Origin: an uncultured Collinsella sp.
GTDB taxonomy: Bacteria; Actinomycetota; Coriobacteriia; Coriobacteriales; Coriobacteriaceae
Reading direction: 5' to 3'
Length of the DNA: 64,000 nt
NCBI GenBank assembly: GCA_900755685.1
Contig: CAAEHI010000011.1
Coordinates: 19,188-83,187 of the forward strand
Within the stretch, counting starts at the first letter, position 1; every line of letters begins with the position of its first letter. The position numbers were made by a program, and so were the translations under genes. Under the pieces are notes generated by a model. It was not told where the DNA came from. It worked only from the letters and a program-made list of their open reading frames with translations, and did no database searches. Below, piece after piece: positions 53,872 to 63,450 of the stretch.

Positions 53872-55347
53872 GTGTTTGATTCCCTGAGCGATCGCCTCAA
53901 CGATACATTTGACCGCCTGCGCGGCAAGGGCAAGCTGACCGAGGCCGATATTACTTCGGCCATGCGCGATATTCGCATGGCGCTGCTCGAGGCCGACGTT
54001 AACTTTAAGGTTGTCAAGGAGTTTGTCGCTAAGACCAAGGAGCGCTGCATGACCGCAGAGGTCATGGAGTCGCTCTCTCCGGCGCAAAACGTCGTCAAGA
54101 TTGTGCTCGACGAGCTTACCGAGATGCTCGGCTCCACCGAGAGCAAGCTCGTCTTTAGCAACCGTATTCCCAATGTCATCATGCTTGTGGGTCTGCAGGG
54201 CTCCGGTAAGACCACGGCTGCCGTAAAGCTGGCCTACCTGCTCAAGAAGCAGGGCCGCTCGCCGTTGCTCGCCGCGTGCGACGTCTACCGTCCCGCTGCT
54301 GCCGACCAGCTGGCCACGCTCGGTGGCGAGATCGGCGTACCGGTCTTCCGCGGCGACGGTGCGCACCCGGTCGATATCGCCAAGGGCGCCATTCAGGAGG
54401 CCGTCGACCACCTGCGTGACGTGGTCATCGTCGATACCGCCGGTCGTTTGCAGATCGACGAGCAGATGATGCAGGAGGCCGTGGACATCAAGAAGGCCGT
54501 CAAGCCCGATCAGGTGCTGATGGTCGTCGATGCCATGACCGGCCAGGATATCGTCAACGTCGTCTCGACCTTCGCCGAGCGCACCGACTTTGACGGCGTG
54601 ATCATCTCCAAACTCGACGGCGACGCCCGTGGCGGCGGAGCGCTTTCTGTGCGCCAGGTGACCGGCAAGCCCATCAAGTTTGTGAGCATGGGCGAGAAGC
54701 CCGATTCGCTGGAGCCGTTCTATCCCGATCGTATGGCCAAGCGAATCTTGGGCATGGGCGATGTTGTCGGTATCATCGAGAAGGCCCAGGAGGCGGCCGA
54801 CGCCGAGCAGCTCGAGGCTGCCGAGCGCATGCTGCGCGAGGGCTTCACCATGAATGACATGCTCGACCAGATGAAGGCCGTCAAGAAGATGGGCGGCATG
54901 AAGGGCATCCTGGGCATGCTCCCCGGCGGCCAGCGTGCGCTCAACCAGATGGGCGGCAACCTGGACGAGGGCATCTTCGACAAGAACGAGGCCATCATCA
55001 TGTCGATGACCAAGGAGGAGCGCCTTCGCCCCTCCATCATCAACGGTCAGCGCCGTGCCCGCATTGCCAAGGGCGCCGGCGTGACCCCCACCGAGGTCAA
55101 TAGCCTTATGAAGCAGTGGGGCGAGATGAACAAGATGATGGGCCGCATGCGCACGATGGCCAATCAGGCGCAGGCCGGCGGCAAGAAGGGCAAGAAGGGT
55201 AAGAAGGGCAAAAAGATGCGCATGCCCAATATTCCCGGTCTGGATGCCATGGGGCTGGGCGGCATGGGCGGCCTGGGAACGGGCGGCCCCAAGTCCGATA
55301 TGGACCTGCTGCGCCAGATGGAAGCGCAGATGCGCAACAAGAAGTAA
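53872..55347 (+). CDS. ffh: Signal recognition particle protein Ffh
   Basis: 491 residues from GTG 53872. Ffh binds signal sequences and 4.5S RNA. The NG part has LQGSGKTTAAVK near 108-119, CDVYRPAAADQL near 136-147, DTAGRLQID and SKLDGDARGG; the Met-rich M-domain (about 325-440) contains MKGILGMLPGGQ and the RNA-binding PSIINGQRRARIAKGAG. A Lys/Gly/Met tail of about 45 residues follows (KKGKKGKKGKK and GGMGGLG), an extension found in high-GC Gram-positives. A strong terminator follows. Confidence 0.96.
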   Translation: MFDSLSDRLNDTFDRLRGKGKLTEADITSAMRDIRMALLEADVNFKVVKEFVAKTKERCMTAEVMESLSPAQNVVKIVLDELTEMLGSTESKLVFSNRIPNVIMLVGLQGSGKTTAAVKLAYLLKKQGRSPLLAACDVYRPAAADQLATLGGEIGVPVFRGDGAHPVDIAKGAIQEAVDHLRDVVIVDTAGRLQIDEQMMQEAVDIKKAVKPDQVLMVVDAMTGQDIVNVVSTFAERTDFDGVIISKLDGDARGGGALSVRQVTGKPIKFVSMGEKPDSLEPFYPDRMAKRILGMGDVVGIIEKAQEAADAEQLEAAERMLREGFTMNDMLDQMKAVKKMGGMKGILGMLPGGQRALNQMGGNLDEGIFDKNEAIIMSMTKEERLRPSIINGQRRARIAKGAGVTPTEVNSLMKQWGEMNKMMGRMRTMANQAQAGGKKGKKGKKGKKMRMPNIPGLDAMGLGGMGGLGTGGPKSDMDLLRQMEAQMRNKK

Positions 55348-55367
55348 CGACTAGTTGAGTCGTGTAT

Positions 55368-55414
55368 GGCGAAGGCCGCCTGGATGGTATTCCAGGCGGC
55401 CTTCGCCGTTTGTT
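55368..55414 (+). terminator. Strong terminator between ffh and the convergent DUF134-NifX gene
   Basis: A perfect 17-bp stem (55368-55384 with 55391-55407) over TGGTAT, then GTTTGTT. It may work for both strands. Confidence 0.82.
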
Positions 55415-55463
55415 CGCTGGTTGTCGCACGCGTGGAAGCGCGTTCTCGACGAGGTGCTTGCCG

Positions 55464-56228
55464 CTAGTGGCAGCCGCAGCCTTCGTGCCCGTCATGGTCG
55501 TGGTGACCGTGGCAGCCGCAGGACTCGCCATGCTCGTGGATGTGCTCGTGATCATGTCCATGGCAGTCGCAGGTGGCCTCGCCGTTCTGTGCGAGCGTGC
55601 CGGCAATGAGGGCCTCGACGCAGGCATCGCAGCTGCCCTGGGCGCCCGCATAGACCGTGATGCCGGCTTGGGCAAGCGCGTTGATAGCGCCGCCGCCGAT
55701 ACCGCCGCAAATGAGCGTGTCAACGCCACCGTTGGCAAGCAGGCCCGCCAAGGCGCCGTGGCCGGTGCCGCCGGTGCCTACGACCTGCTCGTTGAGCACC
55801 TTGCCATCCTGGATGTCGTAGATCTTGAACTGCTCGCTGCGGCCAAAGTGCATAAAGATGTTGCCGTTGTCGTACGTCGTTGCCACCCTCATGGTGCCGA
55901 CCTCCTTTGCTGGCCATGCGGCCGTTGTCGTGGTGATGGGGGAGTATGCGATATTGCCGCCCTCGATGATAATCGCCCGTCCATTGACCAATGCGTTTGC
56001 CACCTTGCGATGCGCGCGGCTGCAGATTGACGCCACCGTGGCGCGGGCAATGCCCATGTGCTGGGCGACTTCCTCCTGATTGAGTCCTTCCAGGTCGCAC
56101 AGGCGCAGCACCTCGAGTTCGTCGATTGTCATGTCGATGGCGTCGCCGCTGGCTAGGCCGTCAGGGGTAAAGCCGCGGTATTCGGGGATGATCCCGACGC
56201 GGCGCAGTTTCTCGCGTCTTCCTGCCAT
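55464..56228 (-). CDS. DUF134 regulator fused to NifX/NafY-type domain with His/Cys tail
   Basis: 254 residues on the minus strand from ATG 56228 (TAAGGAGTGCGC upstream). Residues 1-100 are a DUF134 domain with a sigma-4-like helix-turn-helix at about 33-78 (EEVAQHMGIARATVASICSRAHRKVANAL). Residues about 113-213 are a dinitrogenase iron-molybdenum cofactor biosynthesis (NifX-like) domain with LICGGIGGGAINAL. The last 35 residues are mostly His, Gly, Asp and Cys (GHDHEHIHEHG, CGCHGHHDHDGH), a likely metal-binding tail. The two domains usually occur as separate proteins. A metal- or cluster-responsive repressor is the best guess. Two near-palindromes lie upstream. Confidence 0.82.
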   Translation of the reverse strand: MAGRREKLRRVGIIPEYRGFTPDGLASGDAIDMTIDELEVLRLCDLEGLNQEEVAQHMGIARATVASICSRAHRKVANALVNGRAIIIEGGNIAYSPITTTTAAWPAKEVGTMRVATTYDNGNIFMHFGRSEQFKIYDIQDGKVLNEQVVGTGGTGHGALAGLLANGGVDTLICGGIGGGAINALAQAGITVYAGAQGSCDACVEALIAGTLAQNGEATCDCHGHDHEHIHEHGESCGCHGHHDHDGHEGCGCH

Positions 56229-56242
56229 GCGCACTCCTTATC

Positions 56243-56307
56243 TGACATATGTCAACAATAGAATAGCGAACGCGCAGATTTGCGCAAGGAATTTCTGGCA
56301 TATGTCA
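56243..56307 (-). promoter_or_regulatory. Paired operators upstream of the DUF134-NifX gene
   Basis: TGACATATGTCA (perfect, 56243-56254) and TGGCATATGTCA (one base changed, 56296-56307), 53 bp apart. The first lies 15 bp before the gene start, fitting autoregulation by its helix-turn-helix. Confidence 0.65.
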
Positions 56308-56446
56308 GAAAAAGGCGGTAGTGCTGCGTTTACGAATGCGGAGCCGTGCTGCCGTGCATTGCGTGTGCCGGCCCAAGTGTCCAATCCGACACTTGCGCGC
56401 CTGGGCTACAATAAAAATCGCTTATAGGCGACTGACAGGAGGGTCA

Positions 56447-57295
56447 ATGAGCAAAGCTGATCAGCAGTTTGTAACCATGTGCCGCGATATCTTGGACCAT
56501 GGCACCACCACCGAGGGGCAAAAGGTCCGTCCGGTGTGGGAGGACGGTACCCCTGCCTATACCATTAAAAACTTTGGCGTCACGGCGCGCTACGACCTGC
56601 GTGAGGAGTTCCCCGCGCTTACGCTGCGCCGCACGGCTCTTAAGTCTGCGATGGACGAGATCCTGTGGATCTATCAAAAGAAGTCTAATAACGTCCATGA
56701 CCTCAACAGCCATATTTGGGACGAGTGGGCCGACGAGACCGGCTCTATCGGCAAGGCCTATGGGTATCAGATTGGCCAGAAGAGCCATTATGCCGAGGGC
56801 GATTTCGACCAGATGGACCGCGTGCTGTACGACCTTAAGAACACGCCGTACAGCCGCCGCATCATGACGAACACGTACGTGTTTAGCGACCTTTCCGAGA
56901 TGCACCTGTATCCGTGCGCCTACAGCGTGACTTATAACGTCACGCAGCGCCCGCAGGACGATAAGCCCACGCTTAACATGATTCTCAACCAGCGCAGCCA
57001 GGACATTTTGGCCGCGAACAACTGGAACGTGTGCCAGTACGCCATCTTGCTGATGATGGTCGCACAGTCGGTCGATATGATTCCGGGTGAGCTGCTGCAT
57101 GTGATTGCCGATGCCCACATTTACGACCGTCATGTCGATATCGTCCGCGAGCTTATCGAGCGTCCGCAGTTTGCGGCGCCCAAGGTAACGCTCAACCCCG
57201 ACGTGCGCGATTTCTATGCATTTACGACCGATGACCTGATCGTGGAGGGCTATGAGCACGGCCCGCAGGTCAAGAACATTCCCATTGCGGTGTAG
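56447..57295 (+). CDS. thyA: Thymidylate synthase (ThyA)
   Basis: 282 residues from ATG 56447 (AGGAGGGTCA upstream). It makes dTMP from dUMP using methylene-tetrahydrofolate. The catalytic C157 is in HLYPCAYSV, preceded by the phosphate-binding SRRIMTNTY (135-143); NQRSQD near 182 and YDRHVDIV near 227 are the remaining active-site blocks. The next gene encodes dihydrofolate reductase, which recycles the folate this enzyme oxidises. Confidence 0.94.
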   Translation: MSKADQQFVTMCRDILDHGTTTEGQKVRPVWEDGTPAYTIKNFGVTARYDLREEFPALTLRRTALKSAMDEILWIYQKKSNNVHDLNSHIWDEWADETGSIGKAYGYQIGQKSHYAEGDFDQMDRVLYDLKNTPYSRRIMTNTYVFSDLSEMHLYPCAYSVTYNVTQRPQDDKPTLNMILNQRSQDILAANNWNVCQYAILLMMVAQSVDMIPGELLHVIADAHIYDRHVDIVRELIERPQFAAPKVTLNPDVRDFYAFTTDDLIVEGYEHGPQVKNIPIAV

Positions 57296-57304
57296 GTGGT
57301 GCTC

Positions 57305-57823
57305 ATGACGTGTAAGCTATCTGCTATCGTCGCCGTGTGTGACGATTGGGGCATTGGGTGCGAGGGCGACATGGTGGTGTCCAATCGCGCCGATATGCGC
57401 CATTTTGTGGCCTGCACCAAGGGCTGCCCGGTTATCATGGGGCGCAAGACGCTGCTGAGTTTTCCCGGCGGGCGTCCTCTCAAGAACCGCCGCAATATCG
57501 TGCTTACGCGCGACGAGAGCTTTGCCCCCGAGGGCGTTGACGTGGTGCATAGTATCGACGAGGTGCTCGCCGCGGTTGCCGATGACCCCGTTGCCTGGGT
57601 GATTGGTGGCGGCGATGTCTATCGGCAGTTTTTGCCGTACTGCGTGGAGGCCGAGGTCACGCACAACCATTGCACCCATGCCGTGGACACGTACTTTCCC
57701 GACTTGGACGCCGATCCCGCGTGGGAGATTGTGCGGCGTGGCGGTGTTGCCACGATTGCCTCGGGCGAGGGCGACGAAGGTGTCGATTATGAGTTCATGA
57801 CGTATCGTCGCGTTGGGGCGTAA
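57305..57823 (+). CDS. folA: Dihydrofolate reductase
   Basis: 172 residues from ATG 57305, 9 bp after thyA. Conserved features are SAIVAVCDDWGIGCEGDMVV at the start, with the catalytic acid region, PVIMGRKTLLSFPGGRPLKNRRNIVLT near 44-70, and VIGGGDVYRQFLPYC near 98-112 for NADPH binding. It regenerates tetrahydrofolate after thyA. Its final 100 bases overlap no confirmed gene; a longer start of the next gene at 57813 was not accepted. Confidence 0.92.
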   Translation: MTCKLSAIVAVCDDWGIGCEGDMVVSNRADMRHFVACTKGCPVIMGRKTLLSFPGGRPLKNRRNIVLTRDESFAPEGVDVVHSIDEVLAAVADDPVAWVIGGGDVYRQFLPYCVEAEVTHNHCTHAVDTYFPDLDADPAWEIVRRGGVATIASGEGDEGVDYEFMTYRRVGA

Positions 57824-57932
57824 ATCGCCTGGCGCGAACGGTATCATCGGGTTGATTGAATGCATGGGGCGGCGCTTAGCGTCGCCTCGTTTGGTAAAGA
57901 TGTGCTGCAAAGAAGGGTGCGGGCTGGCTGCT

Positions 57933-58847
57933 ATGACTGATGCCGTTGAGGTTCTGCGAATCGATTCGCTCGAGGACGAGCGGCTCGATGCCTACGTGCG
58001 ACTGACCGAGCGTGAGCTTCGCTGCGTGCTGGAGCCGCAGAAGGGCATTTTTATCGCCGAGAGTGCCAAGGTCATCGAGCGTGCGGTTCGCGCCGGATAC
58101 GAGCCGGTGAGCTTTCTTTTGGGTGAACGCTGGCTCGACCAGATGATGCCGCTGTTTGAGCGCCTGGTTGTGCGCGAGGGCGCAGGTCCGGTTCCTGTGT
58201 TCGTGGCCTCCATGGAACTCATGGAGCAGTTGACGGGCTTTAACGTGACGCGCGGTGCGCTCGCGGCGTTTCGTCGCCCGCGACAGATTCCGGTTGATGA
58301 GTTTTTGGGCAGCGTCGTAAAAGCTGCGGGGGAGCGTCCGGTGCGCGTGTGCGTGCTTGAGGGCATTGTCGACCATACCAATGTGGGCGCGATTTTCCGC
58401 TCGGCGGCGGCGTTGAATGTTGACGGTATTCTGGTGAGCCCTACGTGTTGTGATCCGCTATATCGTCGTTCTGCCCGTGTGAGCATGGGCACGGTGTTTC
58501 AGGTGCCGTGGACGCGTATTGGCAGCGAGGCGCGCGTATGGCCGCACGATGGCCTGGCTGCGCTGCACAATGCCGGGTTTTCCTGTGTCGCCATGGCGTT
58601 GACGGATGATTCCGTTTCGCTGGACGATCCCGTGCTGCAGGAGATTGATCGCCTGGCGATCTTTATGGGCACCGAGGGCGCCGGCCTGGGCGCCAAGACT
58701 ATCGCGGGCTGTGACCGGGCCGTGCGCATTCCGATGGCGCACGGGGTTGATTCGCTTAACGTGGCTGCGGCGAGTGCCGTCGCCTTTTGGCAGCTGTGCC
58801 CGCACGTGAGCAACGAGTATCACTACCAGCCGGGGCTGTATCACTAG
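57933..58847 (+). CDS. SpoU/TrmH-family RNA 2'-O-methyltransferase
   Basis: 304 residues from ATG 57933; an in-frame ATG at 57900 is an alternative and neither has a strong ribosome site. The N-terminal substrate domain (about 1-125) is followed by the trefoil-knot SPOUT domain with motif 1 GIVDHTNVGAIFRSAAAL, motif 2 LAIFMGTEGAGLG and motif 3 RIPMAHGVDSLNVAAASAV. These enzymes methylate ribose in rRNA or tRNA. Substrate cannot be fixed by sequence. Confidence 0.88.
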   Translation: MTDAVEVLRIDSLEDERLDAYVRLTERELRCVLEPQKGIFIAESAKVIERAVRAGYEPVSFLLGERWLDQMMPLFERLVVREGAGPVPVFVASMELMEQLTGFNVTRGALAAFRRPRQIPVDEFLGSVVKAAGERPVRVCVLEGIVDHTNVGAIFRSAAALNVDGILVSPTCCDPLYRRSARVSMGTVFQVPWTRIGSEARVWPHDGLAALHNAGFSCVAMALTDDSVSLDDPVLQEIDRLAIFMGTEGAGLGAKTIAGCDRAVRIPMAHGVDSLNVAAASAVAFWQLCPHVSNEYHYQPGLYH

Positions 58848-58971
58848 GTAGATAGTTCGCACCGGGCTCTGATTCGGGGTGTTTCGGTCGACGCCGGTCG
58901 GTGCTAAGCTGGTATTGGCTTTGTCTTAATTTGCTGTTTTGTCGGTTGACGTGCGCTTTTGGGGAGGGCGT

Positions 58972-60324
58972 GTGGCTAAGAAATCTACGGCTATCGATGT
59001 AACGCAGGGCGTTATTTGGCAGCAGCTGCTTTCGCTGTGCGTTCCCATCTTTTTTAGTTCGTTTTTTCAGCAGGCCTACACGCTTATCGGTACCTATATC
59101 GTCGGTCAGTTTGGCGGCAAGCTCGCACTGGGCGGCATTCAGGCCACGATGGTGCTCACCGAGCTCTGCATTGGCTTTTGCGTTGGCGTCGGCGCCGGCT
59201 GCGCGGTCATTACCGGTCAGTATTTTGGCCAGCACGATGATGAGCGACTGAGCCGTTCGGTCCATACGGCCATGACGCTCGCGCTGGTGGGCGGTATCGT
59301 TTTCTCGATTCTTGGCATAGTGTTCGTTGAGCCCATGCTGGTGCTTATGAACACGCCGCATGAGCTATTGGCCGAGGGCGTGGCCTATGCTCGTTGCTAT
59401 TTTGCCGCCATGGTTGCGGCGCTGCTGCTCAATATGGGAACGGCACTGCTGCGCGCCGTGGGCGACACGCGCGGGCCTGCTGTGATCATCGCTTCCGGCT
59501 GCCTTGTTAATGCGGTACTAGATGTCATCTTCGTTGCCGTGCTTCATATGGAGGCTCTGGGCTGCGGCATCGCGGTGGCGCTGACCATTTGCTCCAACGC
59601 CACGATGATCGTGATTCGCATGATGCACGCACCGGGTGCGTGGCGGTTTTCGCTGTCCAAACTCGGCATTGATCCTGGCATTTGTAAGAGCATGATCTCG
59701 TGTGGTCTGCCGCTTGGCTTTCAGTCTGCTGCGTATTCGATTTCCAACGTTTTGATTCAGGTGTCGGTCAACTCGTTTGGCGCCGATGTCACCACGGCGT
59801 GGGGTCTTTCGGGCCGTTTGGATGGCATTGTCTGGATGGTTACCGAGGCGCTTGGCGTGTCGATCACCACGTTCTCGGCACAGAACTTTGGCGCGCGCAA
59901 CTACGAGCGCATGCGCAAGGGCTACCATACGTCGCTCGTGCTGTCGTTTATGCTCATTGGTGGCCTGTCTGCCGTGCTGCTGGTGTTCTCGGGTCCGTTG
60001 TCGCGTCTGTTTGTCGACGATGCTTCGATTTCGGCGTACACCACGACGATTCTTCATTTCATCGCGCCGTTCTACGCAATCTTCTCGATTATCGAGAACG
60101 CGTCGGGCTCTATCCGCGGCGCCGGCGTGAGCTTGCAGCCCATGCTGCTCACGATTTTTGGCACCGTCGTGCTCAGGGTGATCTGGGTGTTTGCGATTAT
60201 GCCGTTCGATCCGTCGCTTGAGCACCTGCTGCTGGTTTACCCCGTAACCTGGCTCATCACAGCTACGATGTTCACCATCTACCACCACAGCGGCAACTGG
60301 CTCGGCCGCGCCACTGCCAAATGA
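58972..60324 (+). CDS. MATE-family efflux transporter
   Basis: 450 residues from GTG 58972, five bases after GGGGAGG; an upstream in-frame start at 58939 precedes that site. About twelve membrane segments in two six-helix halves, each opening with a MATE block (PIFFSSFFQQAYTLIGTYIVGQFGG and PLGFQSAAYSISNVLIQVSVNSFGAD). These antiporters export cationic drugs or metabolites using sodium or protons. Substrate unknown. The stop is the first TGA of the palindrome at 60322. Confidence 0.9.
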   Translation: MAKKSTAIDVTQGVIWQQLLSLCVPIFFSSFFQQAYTLIGTYIVGQFGGKLALGGIQATMVLTELCIGFCVGVGAGCAVITGQYFGQHDDERLSRSVHTAMTLALVGGIVFSILGIVFVEPMLVLMNTPHELLAEGVAYARCYFAAMVAALLLNMGTALLRAVGDTRGPAVIIASGCLVNAVLDVIFVAVLHMEALGCGIAVALTICSNATMIVIRMMHAPGAWRFSLSKLGIDPGICKSMISCGLPLGFQSAAYSISNVLIQVSVNSFGADVTTAWGLSGRLDGIVWMVTEALGVSITTFSAQNFGARNYERMRKGYHTSLVLSFMLIGGLSAVLLVFSGPLSRLFVDDASISAYTTTILHFIAPFYAIFSIIENASGSIRGAGVSLQPMLLTIFGTVVLRVIWVFAIMPFDPSLEHLLLVYPVTWLITATMFTIYHHSGNWLGRATAK

Positions 60325-60405
60325 TCCCTTGGGGACGGAGGAAAACGGATCATTTATCTCCGTCGTGATGTCGATGATCCGTTTTCCTCCGTCCCCTTTG
60401 GATCA
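60322..60405. repeat. Long inverted repeat between the MATE gene and cobO
   Basis: GGGGACGGAGG...CGGATCAT (60331-60353) is exactly inverted at 60374-60396 (23 bp), with outer TGATCC/GGATCA arms at 60322-60327 and 60400-60405. It has the TGAT-N6-GGGACGG plan of the palindrome at 23029 and likewise provides the stop codon of the gene before it. Confidence 0.85.
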
Positions 60406-60406
60406 A

Positions 60407-60892
60407 TTAGTATTCGATGCCTTGGCGGGCTAGGAGGCCTTCGTCGAAGTAGTGTTTGACGGGGCGCATTTCGGTGACCAGGTCGGCGAGGTCCGCGAGG
60501 GGCAGCAGCCCGCGGCCGGTGAGCACGAGCTCCGTGGTGGCGGGCTTTATCGCAATCAGCGCTTCCATATCCTCGCGTGTCACAAAACCTCGGCGCATGG
60601 CCTCGCCGAGTTCATCCAAAATCAGAACGTCGACCTGTGATATCTGCTCGCGCGCCAGCTCCATGATCTGTGCGGCACAGGCTTCGGGCGTGTCGCGGTC
60701 GGCTTGTACGATGCGTAGCCCCAAACGAGGTACTGCATCATGTTCGGCGCAGCGCGGCTTCTTGGCAAACTGAAGCATGAGCACGTTAAGTCCATAGCCC
60801 GTGGCGCGCAGCGCGAGCCCCAGCGCAGCCGTCGTCTTACCCTTGCCATCGCCCGTATAGATCTGAACCTTGCCGACTTCCAGTGATGCCAT
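60407..60892 (-). CDS. cobO: Cob(I)yrinic acid a,c-diamide adenosyltransferase
   Basis: 161 residues on the minus strand from ATG 60892. It adds the 5'-deoxyadenosyl group to corrinoids, making coenzyme B12 forms. The P-loop TGDGKGKTTAA spans 13-23; VLMLQFAKK and LILDELGEAMRRG are family blocks. It lacks the N-terminal extension of proteobacterial BtuR and ends at RQGIEY. No other cobalamin gene is in the window, so it may serve salvage. Convergent with the MATE gene. Confidence 0.9.
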   Translation of the reverse strand: MASLEVGKVQIYTGDGKGKTTAALGLALRATGYGLNVLMLQFAKKPRCAEHDAVPRLGLRIVQADRDTPEACAAQIMELAREQISQVDVLILDELGEAMRRGFVTREDMEALIAIKPATTELVLTGRGLLPLADLADLVTEMRPVKHYFDEGLLARQGIEY

Positions 60893-60984
60893 CTCTGTCC
60901 TTTCGTGCCCGGCGTCGGTTTATCACCGCTCGGGTTGGGTATTCTAGAAACCATTATCAACCCCAGTAGATGGAGTTCAAGCAG

Positions 60985-62877
60985 ATGGAGATGGATGACA
61001 ACAAGCGTAGACGGAATATGATCCTCTACGTGCTCATCGCCTTCGTCGTCTACCTCGTGCTCTCGACCGTTCTGTTCCCCAACATCGGTCACACGCAGCA
61101 GATTACGAAGACCGATTACTCGACGTTTGTCAAAGCGCTCGATAAGAAGAGCGTCGACAAGGTCGAGTACAACACGGACGATTACACGATTTATTACACT
61201 AAGAAGGGCGAGGACGAGAACATCGCCTACAAGACGACCGGTGTGCCGAATGATGCGGGCTTTACCGATCGCGTGCTTGAGTCTGGCGCTTCGCTGGAGT
61301 CGGTTGTTCCCGATAAAAACTCGGGTTTGATGACCTACTACCTGCTCACGCTCATTCTTCCTATGGCGATTTTCTTCCTCATCGGTTGGTGGCTCAACCG
61401 CCGCATGAAGAAGGCTATGGGCGATGACGGCCCGTCGATGAACTTTGGCGGCGGCGGTTTTGGCGGCGGCGGACTGGGTAAGTCCGGCGCGCGCGTGATC
61501 GCCTCCAAGGACGTGGGCGTTACCTTTAAGGATGTCGCCGGCCAGGAAGAGGCCAAGGAGTCTCTCAAGGAGGTCGTCGACTTTCTGGAGAAACCGCAGC
61601 GCTACGAGGAGATCGGCGCCAAGCTGCCGCGCGGTGCTCTCCTTGTTGGTCCTCCGGGTACCGGTAAGACCCTGCTTGCCAAGGCTGTTGCCGGCGAGGC
61701 TGGTGTTCCGTTCTTTAGCATTTCGGGCTCTGAGTTCGTCGAGATGTTCGTCGGCCGCGGCGCTGCTAAGGTTCGTGACCTTTTTAAGCAGGCCAAGGAA
61801 AAGGCCCCGTGTATCGTCTTTATCGATGAGATCGATACCATCGGTAAGAAGCGCGATGGCGGCGGCTTTAGTGGCAACGACGAGCGCGAGCAAACGCTCA
61901 ATCAGCTGTTGACCGAGATGGACGGCTTCGACAACCACAAGGGTATAGTCGTCCTCGCTGCCACCAACCGCCCCGACAGTCTCGATCCGGCGCTGCTGCG
62001 CCCCGGTCGTTTTGACCGCCGCATCCCCGTCGAGTTGCCCGATCTGACCGGCCGTAAGAACATCCTCGAGCTCCACGCCAAGAGCGTGAAGACCCAGCCG
62101 CCGATCGATCTGACCGCGATTGCCCGCGCCACGCCCGGTGCCTCGGGTGCCGATTTGGCCAATATCATCAACGAGGGCGCCCTGCGCGCCGTTCGCGAAG
62201 GTCGCAAGCGTGCAACCCAGGACGACTTCGAGGAGTCGGTGGAGGTTGTCATTGCCGGCCAACAGCGTAAGTCCACGGTGCTTTCCGACCACGAGAAGCA
62301 GGTCGTTTCCTACCACGAGATCGGCCATGCCATCGTCGCTGCTCGCCAAAAGGGTTCCGCGCCGGTTACCAAGATCACCATCGTGCCGCGCACGAGCGGC
62401 GCTCTTGGCTATACCATGCAGGTCGAGGAGGACGAGCGCTTCCTGACGACGCGCCAGGAGGTCTTGGACAAGCTCGCCGTCTACTGCGGCGGCCGTGCGG
62501 CCGAGGAGCTCATCTTTGGCGAGATGACGACCGGTGCCGCCAACGATATCGAGCAGGCCACCAAGCTCGCCCGCAATATGGTGACTCGCTTTGGTATGTC
62601 CGACGAGTTTGGCATGATGGCGCTCGGTACCGTGCAGAACGCGTATCTCAACCAGGACACGTCGCTCACCTGCGCCCCCGGTACGGCCGAGCGTGTGGAC
62701 GCGATTGTCGCTAAGCTGATCGAGGACGCGCACGATCGCGCTCTGCAGATCCTCAAGGAGAACAAGTTCAAGCTCCATGAGCTGGCTCGTTATCTGTACA
62801 AGAAGGAGACCATCACGGGTGAGGAGTTCATGAACCTCCTCACGCGTGAGAATCCGCTGATGCCCAAGCAGCAGTAA
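60985..62877 (+). CDS. ftsH: ATP-dependent zinc metalloprotease FtsH
   Basis: 630 residues if started at ATG 60985 (GGAG nine bases before); ATG 60970 gives five more residues. FtsH degrades membrane and misfolded proteins. TM segments at about 12-31 and 115-137 enclose an extracytoplasmic domain. The AAA module has [14 protein letters not shown] and FIDEIDTIG with the second region of homology [10 protein letters not shown]; the protease carries HEIGH near residue 434 and further Glu/Asp ligands. A Gly-rich stretch ([10 protein letters not shown]) joins the membrane part and ATPase. Confidence 0.95.
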   Translation: MEMDDNKRRRNMILYVLIAFVVYLVLSTVLFPNIGHTQQITKTDYSTFVKALDKKSVDKVEYNTDDYTIYYTKKGEDENIAYKTTGVPNDAGFTDRVLESGASLESVVPDKNSGLMTYYLLTLILPMAIFFLIGWWLNRRMKKAMGDDGPSMNFGGGGFGGGGLGKSGARVIASKDVGVTFKDVAGQEEAKESLKEVVDFLEKPQRYEEIGAKLPRGALLVGPPGTGKTLLAKAVAGEAGVPFFSISGSEFVEMFVGRGAAKVRDLFKQAKEKAPCIVFIDEIDTIGKKRDGGGFSGNDEREQTLNQLLTEMDGFDNHKGIVVLAATNRPDSLDPALLRPGRFDRRIPVELPDLTGRKNILELHAKSVKTQPPIDLTAIARATPGASGADLANIINEGALRAVREGRKRATQDDFEESVEVVIAGQQRKSTVLSDHEKQVVSYHEIGHAIVAARQKGSAPVTKITIVPRTSGALGYTMQVEEDERFLTTRQEVLDKLAVYCGGRAAEELIFGEMTTGAANDIEQATKLARNMVTRFGMSDEFGMMALGTVQNAYLNQDTSLTCAPGTAERVDAIVAKLIEDAHDRALQILKENKFKLHELARYLYKKETITGEEFMNLLTRENPLMPKQQ

Positions 62878-62903
62878 AGCCGCGGCCGATCCAGTAAACG
62901 CCG

Positions 62904-62942
62904 ACGCCCCATTTGAGCAGCTTTCTCAAATGGGGCGTTTTG
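62904..62942 (+). terminator. Terminator after ftsH
   Basis: ACGCCCCATTTGAG (62904-62917) pairs perfectly with 62925-62938 over CAGCTTT, then TTTT. The DUF523 gene starts 17 bp later. Confidence 0.88.
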
Positions 62943-62958
62943 CTTGAGAGGGATGGAA

Positions 62959-63450
62959 ATGAAGATCGTGGTGAGCGCCTGCTTGATGGGCGAGAGCTGC
63001 AAGTATAACGGGCTCGACAACTACCATCGCGAGTTGGTCGAGGCCTGCGAGCGTACAGGGACCGAGGTCCTCTTGGTGTGCCCTGAGGTCTTTGGGGGCC
63101 TGCCCACGCCGCGCAAGTCGTCCGAGATTGTGAACGGAGAGGTTCGTACCTGCGAGGGCATCTCGGTCGATCGCGAATTTCGCCTGGGTGCCCAACGAGC
63201 GCTCGATATGTGCGAGCAGGCGGGCGGGCCGGAAGAGATCGCCGCGTGCATCCTGCAGGACCGTAGTCCCTCGTGCGGCGCGGGTCGCATCTACGACGGA
63301 ACATTCAGCGGCACCCTTACGGCGGGCAACGGTGTCTTCGTTGATTTACTGCTCCGCCACGGTTATCGCGTGATCCCGGCTAGCGAGTTCGATCCCAGCA
63401 TACTGGAACATTGTCCACAGCACTCGAATCCAACACTTCCTCACGGGTGA
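62959..63450 (+). CDS. DUF523 family protein, C-terminus possibly altered
   Basis: 163 residues from ATG 62959 (GAGAGGG upstream). The family motifs are clear: VSACLMGESCKYNG near 4-17, CPEVFGGLPTPR near 42-53 and ILQDRSPSCGAGRIYDGTFSG near 96-116, with four Cys that may hold a metal or cluster. Function unknown. The last 20 residues (FDPSILEHCPQHSNPTLPHG) lie where a recombinase remnant begins on the other strand, so the natural end may have been replaced by the junction of a mobile region. Confidence 0.8.
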   Translation: MKIVVSACLMGESCKYNGLDNYHRELVEACERTGTEVLLVCPEVFGGLPTPRKSSEIVNGEVRTCEGISVDREFRLGAQRALDMCEQAGGPEEIAACILQDRSPSCGAGRIYDGTFSGTLTAGNGVFVDLLLRHGYRVIPASEFDPSILEHCPQHSNPTLPHG

